Source: Clavelina lepadiformis (Eukaryota > Chordata > Ascidiacea > Aplousobranchia > Clavelinidae). From it: a stretch of DNA of 64,000 bases. The DNA is taken from positions 2,728,001 to 2,792,000 of the forward strand of contig NC_135242.1 of assembly GCF_947623445.1 (NCBI RefSeq). Reading direction: 5' to 3'. Both the position numbers and the translations under genes were made by a program. Position 1 is the first letter of the stretch; each line of letters opens with the position of its first letter. The notes under the pieces were generated by a model. That model ran no database searches. It was not told the origin of the DNA and worked only from the letters and a program-made list of their open reading frames with translations. Positions 48,314-60,768 of this stretch are shown in pieces.

Positions 48314-49285
48314 GGGCGTTTCAAAATTGTATGCAATAATAATATCGGGATGAAAATTTCACCGTATGTAGGTCACGTGTCCCGTTATTAAAGATAGGAG
48401 GTCGGGTTATGACTTATGAGTGTGGGGCATGCTCACACTGTGGGCATGCAAAGAATTGATTTTAACTATTTAAGATTTAAGTTATAGATTTACATGAGAA
48501 GGTTCATTTAAGCTAGGCTTTGGTTTGCTATGTTATAGCCTAATAATTAAGTTAGGTTGACAAGAAACTGTGAAAATAGCTTTAAACGGACAATTTTCTT
48601 GGTTGAAATAGTGGTGGCCTATTTTACATGTTCTACAGAAGTTGTTTTAAAATTGCTGTTTGTTCTCCGAAAAAATCATGAAACGACATATGAGTTACAC
48701 CGAAGTAACACTAAAACATTTCCATATACAAGGGTCTGTTGAGAAAGATGAATTTTTGACGAAACGAGAAGAAAACAAAATCGCAGAAAAAAGACAAAAT
48801 CATACGAGTTAAAACTGCCAATTTGGTCTAAACTCTAAATTGCCTTGTGAACTGAACAGACAGTTGTAAATGTTCGTATTCTTTAATTGCACAGCTTTAA
48901 GAGACAAAAAACTAAACTAAGCTGCAACACAAAAAGGTAAAGTTAAACAAAAGCATAAAAGGAAAACTGGTAATCTTAAAATGGTGAATCGTAATCACGC
49001 AACTGAAAATAACTGAGGGACTGAACTGAGAACATAAATGGCGTGATTACGAGATATGCGACGGAGCTACAAGGGGCGTTGATTGATGACTGCGCGGGGC
49101 GTTGCATTAATCATTACACCTTGTCTGTTTGAAAGCAGCACATACTAAATAAGTTGTTTCAGACAAGTAATAAGCGCGCTATGTAGGTTAAAAAACAATG
49201 TAGGCCCGCGCAGAATGTGCAAAATTGTAATTAATTAGTTAATCGGAAATTCTGGATTTAAAAAGCAAAACATTTTGAAACGCCC
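48314..49285. mobile_element. Candidate 0.97-kb non-coding element with GGGCGTTTCAAAAT ends
   Basis: The left end GGGCGTTTCAAAATTGTATGC and the reverse complement of the right end, GGGCGTTTCAAAATGTTTTGC, form terminal inverted repeats. TA lies immediately outside on the left and two bases outside on the right, suggesting a TA target. A similar left-end sequence occurs at 11217. No transposase is evident. Confidence 0.6.
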
Positions 49286-49304
49286 GGTATCTTCCACAAT
49301 TGCA

Positions 49305-49640
49305 TTTAAATGAATGGATGTATCAAAAATGACAGTGACAAAACGCACACAACGATGGTATTTCAGGAGCGGAGCTGGGAGCGATATAATAAATCGGTTT
49401 AAAATGACAAGTGGTGTGATGATGCTGGTAGGCCTACGTAATTCACGCTGATTAATACTTCAACATAGTGAATTAGGAAAGCACGCAGCACGAACCGTCA
49501 TGTTTCAGAGAGATACACGGCCTGCCTGACAGTTACAGAATCCAAACTGATTCAACAGAATTTAACATTTTCCCAATGCTGGAAAGGTTTTTACTCCATA
49601 CACCTACGCATAATGCCTTAAAATAAAACGTATAAGATTT
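49305..49640. repeat. Diverged direct repeat, unit 1
   Basis: It shares ordered blocks with 50668-51010: GACAGTGACAAAA, TATTTCAG.AG, TAATAAATC.GTT, ATTCAC.CTGATTAATAC and ATAAAACGTAT. Identity is perhaps 70-80% over the best 170 bases, judged by eye. Confidence 0.6.
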
Positions 49641-50667
49641 TTGACGTTATATGTTATATCATTTTATTATTAAATAATGACCATTACCTGACAACAATGT
49701 GTCTTTAAATCTTAATCTAAACTCGACTATTCGGTTATTTCAATCCAAACGTAAGCATGAAAACTTGAAGCCTTACTATAGCTGCGTAGGCTACACATTT
49801 TTCATGGCTAAAAGTCAAATGCTGTCTCGTGAGTCAAAAGAAAGAAATCAACTTTCAAAATTGCATTTCATGAACTTCATTATAATTATATTCAAATAGC
49901 TTAGTATGGTAGGTGATAAGTCTGCGCAAGCAAATGATGCACTTCGATTCGCGTTTATTGTCACCAACAACGCAAATATTGAGCCACCACGTCCAAACGG
50001 GTGAAGTCGGGTAACATGTTTTCGGATGAGTTAATGCCAAGTCAAAAATCTTGATTAGGCCTATACAAATACATCATCAGCAATGCAATGAAAGCATATC
50101 TGGTAAGTCGTATGGTCACTGTGGTCGACCGAAAGCCTTCTAATCTAGCGTCTACTTTAGGCCTATACACAAAACGTTTTGGATGTTTACGAGAAGTAGT
50201 TTAGTTGAGTAATGGGTATGCACAATGTAAATTACGAAAGAGATAAATCACTAAATTATGAGTCGATTCACGTGAAATCGCTACCAACGATTTGCTAAAG
50301 GCGAATGATGGATTTAGATGTCGATAGGTTTGGCGGGAAACAGGATCCAACTCTTCCAATGACAAATGCGGGAGCCATTACTCCAGACTCCAGGGGATGT
50401 CAAACATATACGGCTGGTGGGCATGTCCGCCATGCAGTATGATTTAATCTGCCTCTTGGTTAGCAGAGTATAAAGTTCCGCAGTTAAGCTGCTCGTGTAC
50501 ACGTGTAAACGGCAACAACAATAAAATATCTCTATTCTCAATGCTACAACCTTCTAACGACAAAAGTTCTTTGCATTCATATTTTTATCAACAATGTGGC
50601 TATAGGATGTTCCAAACGACCAAATATGCACACGTTGAGCAGATAATTGATCAACGATTTTAATTCC

Positions 50668-51010
50668 GTGATAAATCGATGGATATTTCAAAACTGACAG
50701 TGACAAAATTCGCACCACGGTAATATTTCAGAAGGGAGGTTGAGAAAGTTTAATAAATCAGTTGAAAGTGACAACTGGTTTGATTAATAGTGATGACGCG
50801 AGCAGACGATTCACACTGATTAATACCCACAGCATGGTGGGTTTATGAGAACCATATGCAACACTGCACATGCTTTAAGCATAGAAAAAAGTCCTGCAAG
50901 GTAATAACTAATAACTAGAATGATCCAGAAAAATTTAATATTTCATCAAAGCCACAAACAAGCGTACAAATCATGCTTTGAAACGCATAAAACGTATTTT
51001 TATTATGAAA
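50668..51010. repeat. Diverged direct repeat, unit 2
   Basis: This is the second copy of the block set described at 49305-49640, in the same orientation about 1.36 kb away. No coding capacity is apparent in either copy. Confidence 0.6.
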
Positions 51011-51171
51011 TCGCGTCATAGGCACACATGTTCGGCCATTACCAACACTATATCACGGTACTTGGCGGCTTGCGGCACCTACGTACTGCATTTGAATTCA
51101 ATTCATTTTTATTGTAACCGGTATTTCCAGCCAACAAAGAGCCGGCAATATGTCCTGGTGAAGGCTTAAAG

Positions 51172-52141
51172 CAGGGGTGTCAAACTCAATCGCACCAGGG
51201 GCCAAATCTCAAAACTTATTTAACGCCGCGGGACGTATAAGGATCATAACTGATTGAACGTTTCGAAACTTGACTTGACTGACAGTCTTACGACAGAAGT
51301 ACATGAATTGGAACAGGCTGCGAAACAACACCAAGTTTTTGATGTTTAAAGCTCGGTTTATTATTCTTCTTCGAATACAAGTCCAACACGTCGCACTCAA
51401 TAATATACCCTACCATGAAATAGAATAGAAGCTTATCTACCACGAAGTAGGCTTCTTATTGAAAACAAGGCTTAGGGAAAACCAGTGTATTTTACGGAAA
51501 TTGGGCCGCGCAATCACTTGGAACAACAGGAATTGAAAAATATTTTATTAAACATGTGCTGCATTGTTCGATGTTTAAAGAAGCCGCTCTCAAATATAAG
51601 CACCAACTAGACCGATAAAATGAAAATGTAAAAAATTAATGTACGCGGCTTACGGTATGCTATGTAACTATAAGCTCATTCGCAGATATGCAGTAATAAG
51701 ATTCTGTCAAACGCGACCGTACTACAGGTAGCCTGCATGAAAAATGTAAATGAAACCATGCATTTGAAAGTTAAAATTAGAAATAGCATTCGAAAGTTTG
51801 GCCATGTCGAAAGGTGCCGTACTATTAGACTTGCCAAAATTAAACTAAAACTGCTGAATAATATCAGTTTTTACTGGGTTGTTTTTAATTATTCATCTGT
51901 TGCAGCCCAGGTTACAAGCGATAGAATAAATCTAACTTATTTATTCTATTAATAAATCTATTTATTCCATCGTATGGTGGGACAGCTGCTGTATTGTGCG
52001 ATTTGTTATAATCTTGTTTCTTGTTTGAAAAAAGTAAGTTATACTATACAATGATCTCGCGGGACGAAAATAGTTCAATGTATGAAATAACTACGCGGGC
52101 CACGTTTTATTGTAAAGCGGGCCGGGAGTTTGACATGTATA
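51172..52141. mobile_element. 970-bp non-autonomous hAT-like element with perfect 8-bp TSD
   Basis: The left end CAGGGGTGTCAAACTC and right end GAGTTTGACATGTATA share an inverted TGTCAAACTC. Identical GCTTAAAG octamers flank it (51164-51171 and 52142-52149). The TGTCAAACTC end and the 8-bp duplication are typical of hAT elements. The interior shows no long frame related to transposase. Confidence 0.85.
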
Positions 52142-52773
52142 GCTTAAAGTAATAAGTACACCGCTTCACAAATAAAGAACTTTAAAATGATCACCAGATT
52201 GCCAATAAACCAATGTAGACCGTATCGTTGTGGATTGAAAGCATTCTGTGGCAAGGAAACAATTTAGACACGTAATAATTTAGTTTAACGTGTGCAAATT
52301 TACGCTCTGCAGAAACTAGCGTACATAATTAGTTACGTAGCGTTAATCAGTACAGCATTGATTGCTTTAGCAATAAATCTGAGAACAGTAAAGTTTACAC
52401 AAACCGCCTAAAAAGTTTTGTTTTCTATGCGAGTATTTTTGCGATGGAAAGAGTCTTAATAGCTCAAGCATCATTGATCCTAGTCGACTTAAAGCGAAAC
52501 AAGAAGCAGAGTGAAAAACCACAAATGCAATTAAATCCAAATACCCTTTTCTTAACTGGTTTCGACAACCGCCACACGAGCCCTACACACAGCACAGCAT
52601 AATCGAATTCCCAATGACAACAAATCTTGTAGTGACGAAGTGTACATATAGTTCTTCTTAAACTCTTTAATTGCCTCAACTCTACAAATTTTGAACAAAG
52701 ATCCAGTTGCATGTAGTTACACGCTTTCAAACGAGTAGCACTGGAGAGTTTGGGTTATTATCTTGGATGGAAA

Positions 52774-55700
52774 CTAAACAATCAGACAGAACTTCTTGCC
52801 CTTTGTCTGGGAGTCTTTAATCATCTGGTAAAAGAGGATGCTGCGAAGACTACGGAAAGTAATTTTAACGTCGTTGAAGTTGCAAGACTCGTCATTGACA
52901 TAGCTGGATAATTCATCCAGAAGGGGGCGGTATTGAGCAATTATCTCATCAGGCTTCTTGCATAGTTTGGAACCCGGTTCGCTGAAACAGTCGAGTAAGA
53001 CTTGACAGAACTGGACAATTATCTTCAGCTTTCTGGCAGACTTGGACAGATGTTGGCTCGCCTCTCCTCCACACCTGACCATGGACAAGGCCAAGTCCTT
53101 TTCGCCAATCAAGAGGAGTTGCTCGGATACGTTTCCCGCCTCCTCACATACAAATATGAGTTGCTGGTCGGAAAGAGACGGCATAGACATGGCTGAAATC
53201 GTCTCCTCGCATGACTTCTTAATTTTGTCCGATTGAAGCAGGATTTCTACTCTGAGACGAAGTAGCTTCCTCGGGACCTCCCAGTGGCTTGATGGCTGAT
53301 TTTCATGATGCTGGAGGAAGTCGTGGAGATAGTTCAGATCATCTGAGTCTCTATCCATAGACGAGTAATCCTCGAAGAGCTGACACACGTCTGCAGAAAA
53401 CCATACATTTCGATTAAAATTGTTGCATGTCTTTTGCATACTATACATTTCATACGTTTGCCTTTTAGACTTTGTCACTTTCCCATTCATTAACGCATGC
53501 TATTAACAACCAGTAATGATTATCGTCCCCACCGCGCTATTGCCGAAAAAATTAAATGATTAATTGATTGTTTATCCTTCTTACTTCTAATTGTGACGAG
53601 CACATCGTTGCTTGCTTGATCTTGTGTAACAAGACGAATGTCATTCATGTAGAATTTCAAAGCCTGTTTTGGCTTATCTTTGCTCTTGTAAATAATAGCC
53701 AAGTTGTTGCAGCAGGAACCGTACAAACTCGGCTTTTTGCAGTCGAATTTAAACGCGTTTTCAATCGCGGTTACAGCTGACAAAAGAAGCTCCATGGCGT
53801 GACCAGTTTCTCCCAACTCGATGTAGCATTGCGACTGGCACTGCCAGCAAGCTGCCTTTGCTTCAGCTAAGACCTTCCTGTCTGCAAATTTTGTCGATTG
53901 GATACGAGTGAAGCTGGTCTTCATTGATTCCAGGATATAGTTCAGGTTGACTTGATCCTTGACAGCGAGCACAAATTCATTGGCTACGGAAGCACAATTC
54001 CCAAGTAGGTTTAACTTCTGGATAGGACTAGAAATGCTTTTTGCTAGGTAGTCAGCTACACAAAGAAGGGCTTGGAAACAATCAGCGAATTTTTCACTCG
54101 AAATTTTATCCTTAACTCCGCTTTTCATCGCCTGGATGAGAGCATCCTTCAGTTTTACTGCATCTGCTTCGTTAAGATAGCTGGTCTGCAAAGACTTTGA
54201 TAAGTCTTCAATCTCTTGCAAAGCTCCATCTAAGTTCTGCTCCGAAAATCTTTTTTGTATTGAGTGCAGCTTTGAAATGAACCCTTTGAAAGTTGAGATC
54301 TTTAATAAATTATTCAATTGTCAATTTGAAGACACCAAAGATAACATAAAATAAATAACGAAATAGAGCAAGAAGATGTTAACTCGTTTATCATTCTTGT
54401 GATAAACATCTTACCAGGCAAACCTAACTTTTCTTCCTCCAAGATGGCACTTTTCCTTCGTGAAGCACCTCTGCGACTTAAAGCAGGCTTTAGATCTGCG
54501 GGTTTACACACACGCTGTTACGAAACTTAAATCATCATCAATGACATAATAAACAGTGCCTACTTTTAACAAAAACTAACCCTTCATTGACCCGGGAGAC
54601 AAGCTGCTTTCTTCACCATTTGTTTTGTTTGCGTCGCCAGGTCCTTTTCCTCGACTTTTATTTCGTGACGCTCCTTTCCGCGTGATAGTTGGCTTTCGAC
54701 CTGCAAACATACATGTTAACATTCATTTGAACAGAATAAAGTTGTTCAGAAGTATGTTGTCACAAAACTACAGCATAGGAATGACTCCATCTTTTTAAAA
54801 GGTTTCACAATCAACTGATCCTCAAATACTTTTAAATGTATTCCGATTTACCACTTCCATCAAACAGCTGTGTGCCAATTGCCTCAGAATTTTCAAGGTC
54901 ACGAATGAATTTCCGAATTTTGAGATGAGACAAAATATCGGCCACATGCTCAGCGATTTCTGCATCTTCCACTTCCTTGAGCATCCCTTGAAGTTGATCT
55001 CGAACATCGATCAATGCTGGTCTTATTTCTGGCAGGATGGACACGCATTTGGTCATGATATCCTCCAGCAAGGAAAACATTTCAACGTCCTGCTCATCAC
55101 CAGAATCAGCAGCAGCATCCTTCATCTGTTGCAAAGAAGCTTTATCAAAGGAAATCTGAGGAACGTCTTGTTGTGGATTCGCAAAATTTGTGCCTCTTGA
55201 TGGATATTTCTGTGTGATTGCAACCAACAGCAGGACACCAAAGCTGTAGACATCCATTGCTGTAGTCAAGCTGTCGCAGCCATCTGCCAATCGTTCCGGA
55301 GCAGCAAAGAGTAAAGTACTCTCGAGACCTTCTCCTGGCTTATCGGGATCTGGTTTAAGGCTCCCAGTTCGACAAACTCCACCAAAGTCAGCGATCTTGC
55401 AGTTCAAGTCGAGAGTAAGGAGAATGTTCTGTGGCTTCAAATCTCCGTGAGCAATTCTTTGATTTTTCATGAGATTGTGGAGATAGGTTATTCCATCGGA
55501 TACCTCATAACCCATTCGCAACAGCAGGGACATCGGAATGCTTGAAACGTTTTCATTTCTGATCAAATCGTGCAAAGAACCAGCCGGCATGAGCTCCATG
55601 ACAATACCGAGCCATCCTTGACACTTTAGCACACCTTCAATGCGTATCACATTGTTGTGGTGAGCCTCATGCATCAAAGACATCTCCTTTTCCAACCTAA

Positions 55701-56003
55701 GAAAAAAATGAAAATAAAGGCTTAAATTGTAAAAGGTTCAGCATCAAAACTTTGATAAAACTTCAAAGACCAAAATTTCAACTGTTTAAAACTTATAAAA
55801 TAAAATAACTTTTTCTGTGTCTCCTTCCGCTCATTTAACGACTGTGGTAAAAAGCGATATTTCACCGCCACCGTGCCTAGAACATCATGGAAACCTATCA
55901 AGACTTTTCCAAATCTTCCTTCTCCGAGAATGTTGTTAGTTTTGTTGCAAAAAATTTCATTTGCATCAAACTGCCGAAGTTTGATTGCGTAATCAATGAA
56001 ACT
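52774..56003 (-). CDS. RIP/TKL-type kinase + TPR-like protein with C-terminal CaaX box (copy A)
   Basis: Exons seen: 56003-55810, 55696-54852, 54700-54581, 54495-54415, 54283-53585, 53390-52774, phases closing, 851 residues. A 5' exon with the start codon is missing. Counting from the first visible residue, the kinase shows GEGRFGKV (about 27-34), VAVK with Lys48, HGDLKPQN with Asp150, DFG at 168-170, APER and DVYSFGVLL, so the catalytic residues are intact. It resembles RIPK/IRAK-like kinases of the TKL group. A basic Ser/Arg/Lys linker follows (RKPTITRKGASRNKSRGKG). Then come TPR-like helices with a strongly conserved core (LAEAKAACWQCQSQCY; LYGSCCNNLAIIY) and a second helical region in the last exon. 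The protein ends KKFCLIV, a basic stretch plus CaaX, predicting prenylation and membrane attachment. A possible mini start exon (Met-Glu-Met, 56443-56435) before a GTTTGT donor is only a guess. Signalling in immunity or cell death is inference. Confidence 0.85.
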
Positions 56004-58710
56004 CTGTATTCAAAAGCACTGTTGCTGTAGAAGATAAATGTAACCACATGTGCAAGAAAATTGCCAAAAAGAAATACTAATATAATTATACCATAAGAAT
56101 GGTCAAAGCTTGTCCGTTGGCATGCTATGCATAATATGATTCTCTGCGAGAAAAATTACTTTGAAACTTGGAACATTTTACAACTCAATTGACCTTTCAA
56201 GGAAAACTAAATTTAAACTCGGAAGTTCCGCTGTATATTATACAGTTTTTAGGTCAAAGAAAGTGATTTAGTCACAGATTTTGTTATTGGACTTTTCAGT
56301 CAGCAAAGTTACCGAAGTTTTTATACTACTCACAACATTCCAAAACTTCTTTAAAAACTGTAATCGCTTTAATGTAATATAATGAAGTTCTAAAAGACAC
56401 AAATATATACAAAATTATTTCTACCAGTACAAACCATTTCCATCGTAAAAAGAACTTGTCATCACAACTTCAAAACCAACTAGAGTGCATCCACTCCATA
56501 AAAAAGATATTCCAATGTGTTTGCTCATCAATTCAAGTTTTTTATGATCTTTACTTAGTACTTAGATCCAGCACTGAATATAAATCAAAAGCAAACACAG
56601 TCAAGCAAGAGCTAATGCAGAGTAGAGTTGTTATGGAAATGAATGACTTTTTGGATTTTGACAAAATTAAAAAGGAGACAAATAAATAACTCTTGCATTT
56701 GATATCGCAGTAATGGCCACATCTGTTCAGTTAATAAAAGTATTCATGTTTATTGAAAATTAAAAGTAGAACCTACAAGGGAACAGCTTAAGGTTAAAAA
56801 ATACCAATTGATGTTTTTAAGATAAAATTGGTCTGTTAAGTTAAATTTTCACAGGTCAGGCGTTTCTTAATAACTGTTTACTGCTCATTGAAATTAACAG
56901 TCATTGTATCATGACAAAATAAGAATAAATATCTTTATTTGCGCTGTACAAAGTCTGCAACTGGGCGGCCTTCAGTTGCAGGTTGAATATATCTGTTTAG
57001 ACACTAGCCTTTGGTTAATGTTTTAAACGTAACAAGTTTAACAGGGTGCTCAACATTATTCATTTATGTTAAGTCATTTTTAAAATCGTGAAAACCTTAA
57101 CCTTTGAACTTAGGTGCTTTTTTCCACCTGTTGTTTGTTTGTTCATTTATTATTTAGCTATAATGGTTAAAATTTTAACTTTGCTCAACAAAACGCAATT
57201 GCGAAAAATAAGCGATACTATTTGTTTGATAAACTGAGTGTATGAGACTAGGATTACTTGCACTCTAGGAAAAGGTTAACATACATACATTATACAAGAC
57301 ATCTTACAATATTCTGTACTTACACCTATCACTTTATACAGGGCATGCCATCACAAAACAAAAACAACAATGAAAGTGCAAAATCACATGGTTCATCGAT
57401 TAGCTGCTGAGCTATGATGTTACCTCTTTAGACTGTGACACTACAAATATTGTCTTAAACGGTCCTTTCTTTGTTTTATGACACAGTGTCAATTTTGGAA
57501 GCGATGATCCAAAGTTACACACGCTGGGCACACTCATTAATGAAGTGATACCTTGGGTATATCTTTAGTCAAAATTTTTAACAGTTCTTTGCTTCAAACA
57601 GGAGGCCTAAGGTCACAATTGAAGGTTAAAGAATATGGACTAGGTAAGGGTTTTTAAGACACTAGATTAAACGTTTGTCTTTAGTTCTAAGATAATAAAA
57701 ATACTTCTGCAGCAATGTAATATAATAAGTCTACTTTAAGCAACTGTCATAATAATAATCTTTACAAAGTTGAAGTTGTCTGAACCGTGTTAACCAAATT
57801 ATAAAGTAAAATAATAATCTTGTATTGTTGCTTTATGAAAGCTAGTTGACAATATAACTTAAACAAAGTTTCTAGCTTTCTTGTAACATGGAAAGTTGTA
57901 ACAAAAAATTGTCATCAGTATTTGTAGCTATATCACTGAAGTAGTTTTTATTTTTGCAGAAATGCTAAAACATCACAGATTTTCAAAGTGAATGTTATCA
58001 AAACTTTGTCTATTAAACTAGTTTGACAATCACACACACGACTCATACATTATTCGCTGAGAATTTGTATAAACAAAATGACAATGCAATGTGTATTGCA
58101 CAAAATACCATTATGTATGTCAGTAGGCTTGTTGTAGAAACCTAAAACAGTAATAAGATGCTCATCCCATAAATTAAAAAGCTTGCTGGTGATTAAAAGA
58201 ATGCTTAAACACATCCACCGCAGTGTACATAGTTGTGATTAATGTTTTACATAAACCTGTCTGTACCACCGTTTGCCAAAGTTAATGATCTAAGGCTACT
58301 GTCAGTAAAAATATGTTTGCCTTAGTAAATATTTTGACAACACAATATTGATTCAATAGTCTAACAAAATCATCATACTTGTTGAGTCGTCAACAAACTA
58401 TTTAAAATGTGAAATTTAATTGCAGAAGTTAATTGATTCTGCAATTGAACTTCATAAATTCAGTTTCAGGAGGAAGTTTTCTGTGACAAAAACAATCACA
58501 CTCTTGGTGTAGGAAGATTCTGAAAAGTTCTGATCGGTTTTCATAAAAAATATGGAAATTTAACAATTAAATGTTTCCATTTGCCTGCTCCTATAAAAGA
58601 AAGAGATGAAAAAAGGGAAGGTTGATTAAAATGCATTATTTCAAATGCTTCAATTGAATTGAATTCAATTCAATTTCAAATGCTTTCAAATAATAATAAG
58701 AACGAGTTTA
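56004..58710. other. Non-coding stretch between copies A and B
   Basis: The start exon and promoter of copy A should lie in the first part, but no confident exon was found. No kinase N-lobe belonging to copy B is recognisable on the plus strand upstream of 58711. Confidence 0.5.
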
Positions 58711-60249
58711 AGATGATCTGTCTACTTGAAGATTTCATGACCAAATGCATATCCAGGGTTCCTGAGAAAAGACCTGCAATGATCGATTTTCAAGATTAGC
58801 TTCAAGAAATGTTCAAAAATGTAAGCCAAGCAGAAACTGCAGAGCATGTTGCAAATTTGCTTCCTCATATCAATGTATTGGATGACCCTTTCGATGTTGA
58901 AAGCTGGTGTCCCATCGACATTGCGCTTTCTGGACCAAGCAGTAAGTAAATGAATAAATTAGGGCTTAGGTACTGGACATGTGTTTTATTTATTTAATGC
59001 AAAGAAAATTACTGTTTAAAATCACTTAAAAAAATTGCTTTAGAGTTTAGGAAATATTTTTTGAAGACGTCTGCATAAGCAAAAAGACAAATCGCATAAA
59101 ACTTTTCGAAAGCAACTATCCATTGAACTTGGCCTAATTACAGGTAAGTTCACTGGCTTCAGTAAAAGTTTAATGCACGATTTTCAATGAAATCTTTTTG
59201 TGACTGCTAGTATTTTAATACTACAGGTATTTGCAATATTTTAGTCACAAAACCTGGAAAGCCAATGGAGGGAGAGTCAGGTTTAGAACAATTCATTGAA
59301 GACTATGAAGATAATCTAGACATAAGGCAACATGTTGAAAAAGAAATTGAAGGTAACATTGTTTTATTGATATACGATGGTTTGTTTTCTGAGACTCTAC
59401 ATACAAATAATTTTGAGTTTCATTGCTTTAGATCTCAACTGTTTGGCAAAATTCATGTCAATAAATGATATGATTTTTGGACAAAACCTTGAGGATGTGC
59501 TGCATGTGAGTGATGATTTACAGAAAACCCTTCAAACTAAGTCACTGGAAGAAAAAGAGGTGGTAAAGCTAGGCGATGTCCTTGCAAATCCACTGCAAAT
59601 CTGGTCAACAGCGAAGGGCCAGATGAGAGACTTTTGAAAGTTTTTTTGAGTCTACTACATGTGGCCTTTTCAGTGTGCAATCATAATTCTCATTTAAATA
59701 ACAAACTTCAACTGATACAAAAAAGTGTTCATGTCTTAAATAACTTTAATTTGCTAGCTATGGATCTGATTGATGTGGACTACAGGGTTATCATAGGATT
59801 ATTGAAAACTCAACTTACATCAATCAGGTCAATACAGAATAGTAATGAAGTCTACCTGGCTGAAACAAACGCAACCTGTTGGCAATGCATGGTATTATGC
59901 TATGAAGAGATGAGAAAACAAGACCATGCAGTAGAGCTTTTGCTTCTGGCCATTTTTTTCTCCTTGCTTGAGAATAAGTTAAGGGATTTGAGTTTATACG
60001 GTTCATGCTGTCACAATTTGGCACTAATTTACAAGAAGAAAAAACAGTTACAAAATGCTGTACAATACTACATGAAAGCGGTAAAACAAGCGACCCCCTG
60101 AGGATAAAGAAATCAGCCGTCTGCAAATCACAGTTCAAAGTAGGTGGAATCAACAAAGATTTGTGAATAGCTAATGCTTGCAGTTAAATGTACTTATCAT
60201 AACAAATCTTTCCCCATAAATCACATACAATAATGACAGAAGTAGACAG

Positions 60250-60768
60250 TCGATACTTGTTAAAAATATACCGACAATTCCGGTATTCGGTACTATTTTA
60301 AAAAGTATTTTGTCAGTACTTGGTATCGGTACTTTTTGTGTAAAAGATGCTGCTGCAAATGCAATGTTTGCTTCTATTATGCCCTCGGTAAAGGTTACTC
60401 TAGGTCAAAACATATGTGACGTTAATCGCCTTCAATTATACTTGACATTTCTAAATTAAAAAAGATCACCAGATGCTAAAATTCGTATTAAGCGTTAATT
60501 AACATGTATTTTGGAAAATATACTTGTTAAAATTTTGAAATTATCACGTGAAAGTACCTAGTGAAATTATCACGTGAAAGTACCTAGTGAAATTATCACG
60601 TGAAAGTACCTAGTGAAATTATCACGTGAAAGTACCTAGTACCAGGACCGACTGAAGCTTCTTGAAAAAAGTAATTCGATACAGAGATTCAGTACTTTTG
60701 AAAAAAAGTACCGACGATACCGGTATCGGTACTGAAAAAGTACCGAGGTACAGTAATTTGGTACTGCC
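60250..60768. mobile_element. GGTACCG-rich miniature inverted-repeat element, copy 2
   Basis: It has the same ordered words as 2350-2852 in reverse orientation: CGGTATTCGGTACTATTTT, GATGCTGCTGCAAATG, CATATGTGACGTTAATCG, ACTTGTTAAAATTTTGAAA, and a terminal AGTACCGAGGTACAGTAATT. It sits in an intron of pseudogene copy B and contains a four-fold 26-bp tandem expansion. Confidence 0.8.
60537..60640. repeat. Four exact 26-bp tandem repeats inside MITE copy 2
   Basis: The unit (GAAATTATCACGTG then AAAGTACCTAGT) is repeated four times without change. The equivalent place in copy 1 (about 2490-2530) holds only one unit. Exact identity of the units implies a recent expansion. Confidence 0.95.

Larger units (their letters stand above)
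47928..52773. other. Repeat-rich intergenic region
   Basis: No gene is supported between the protease inhibitor and the kinase-TPR gene. The region holds a candidate element at 48314-49285, a diverged direct-repeat pair (49305-49640 and 50668-51010) and a hAT-type element at 51172-52141. Confidence 0.6.

Noticed and set aside
48557-48742. 61-codon + frame inside the 48314-49285 element as a transposase
   Set aside because: Too short and without any catalytic or DNA-binding pattern.
56435-56443. Met-Glu-Met mini exon as the start of kinase copy A
   Set aside because: Phase fits and a GTTTGT donor follows, but nine bases carry no evidence by themselves; left as a possibility only.
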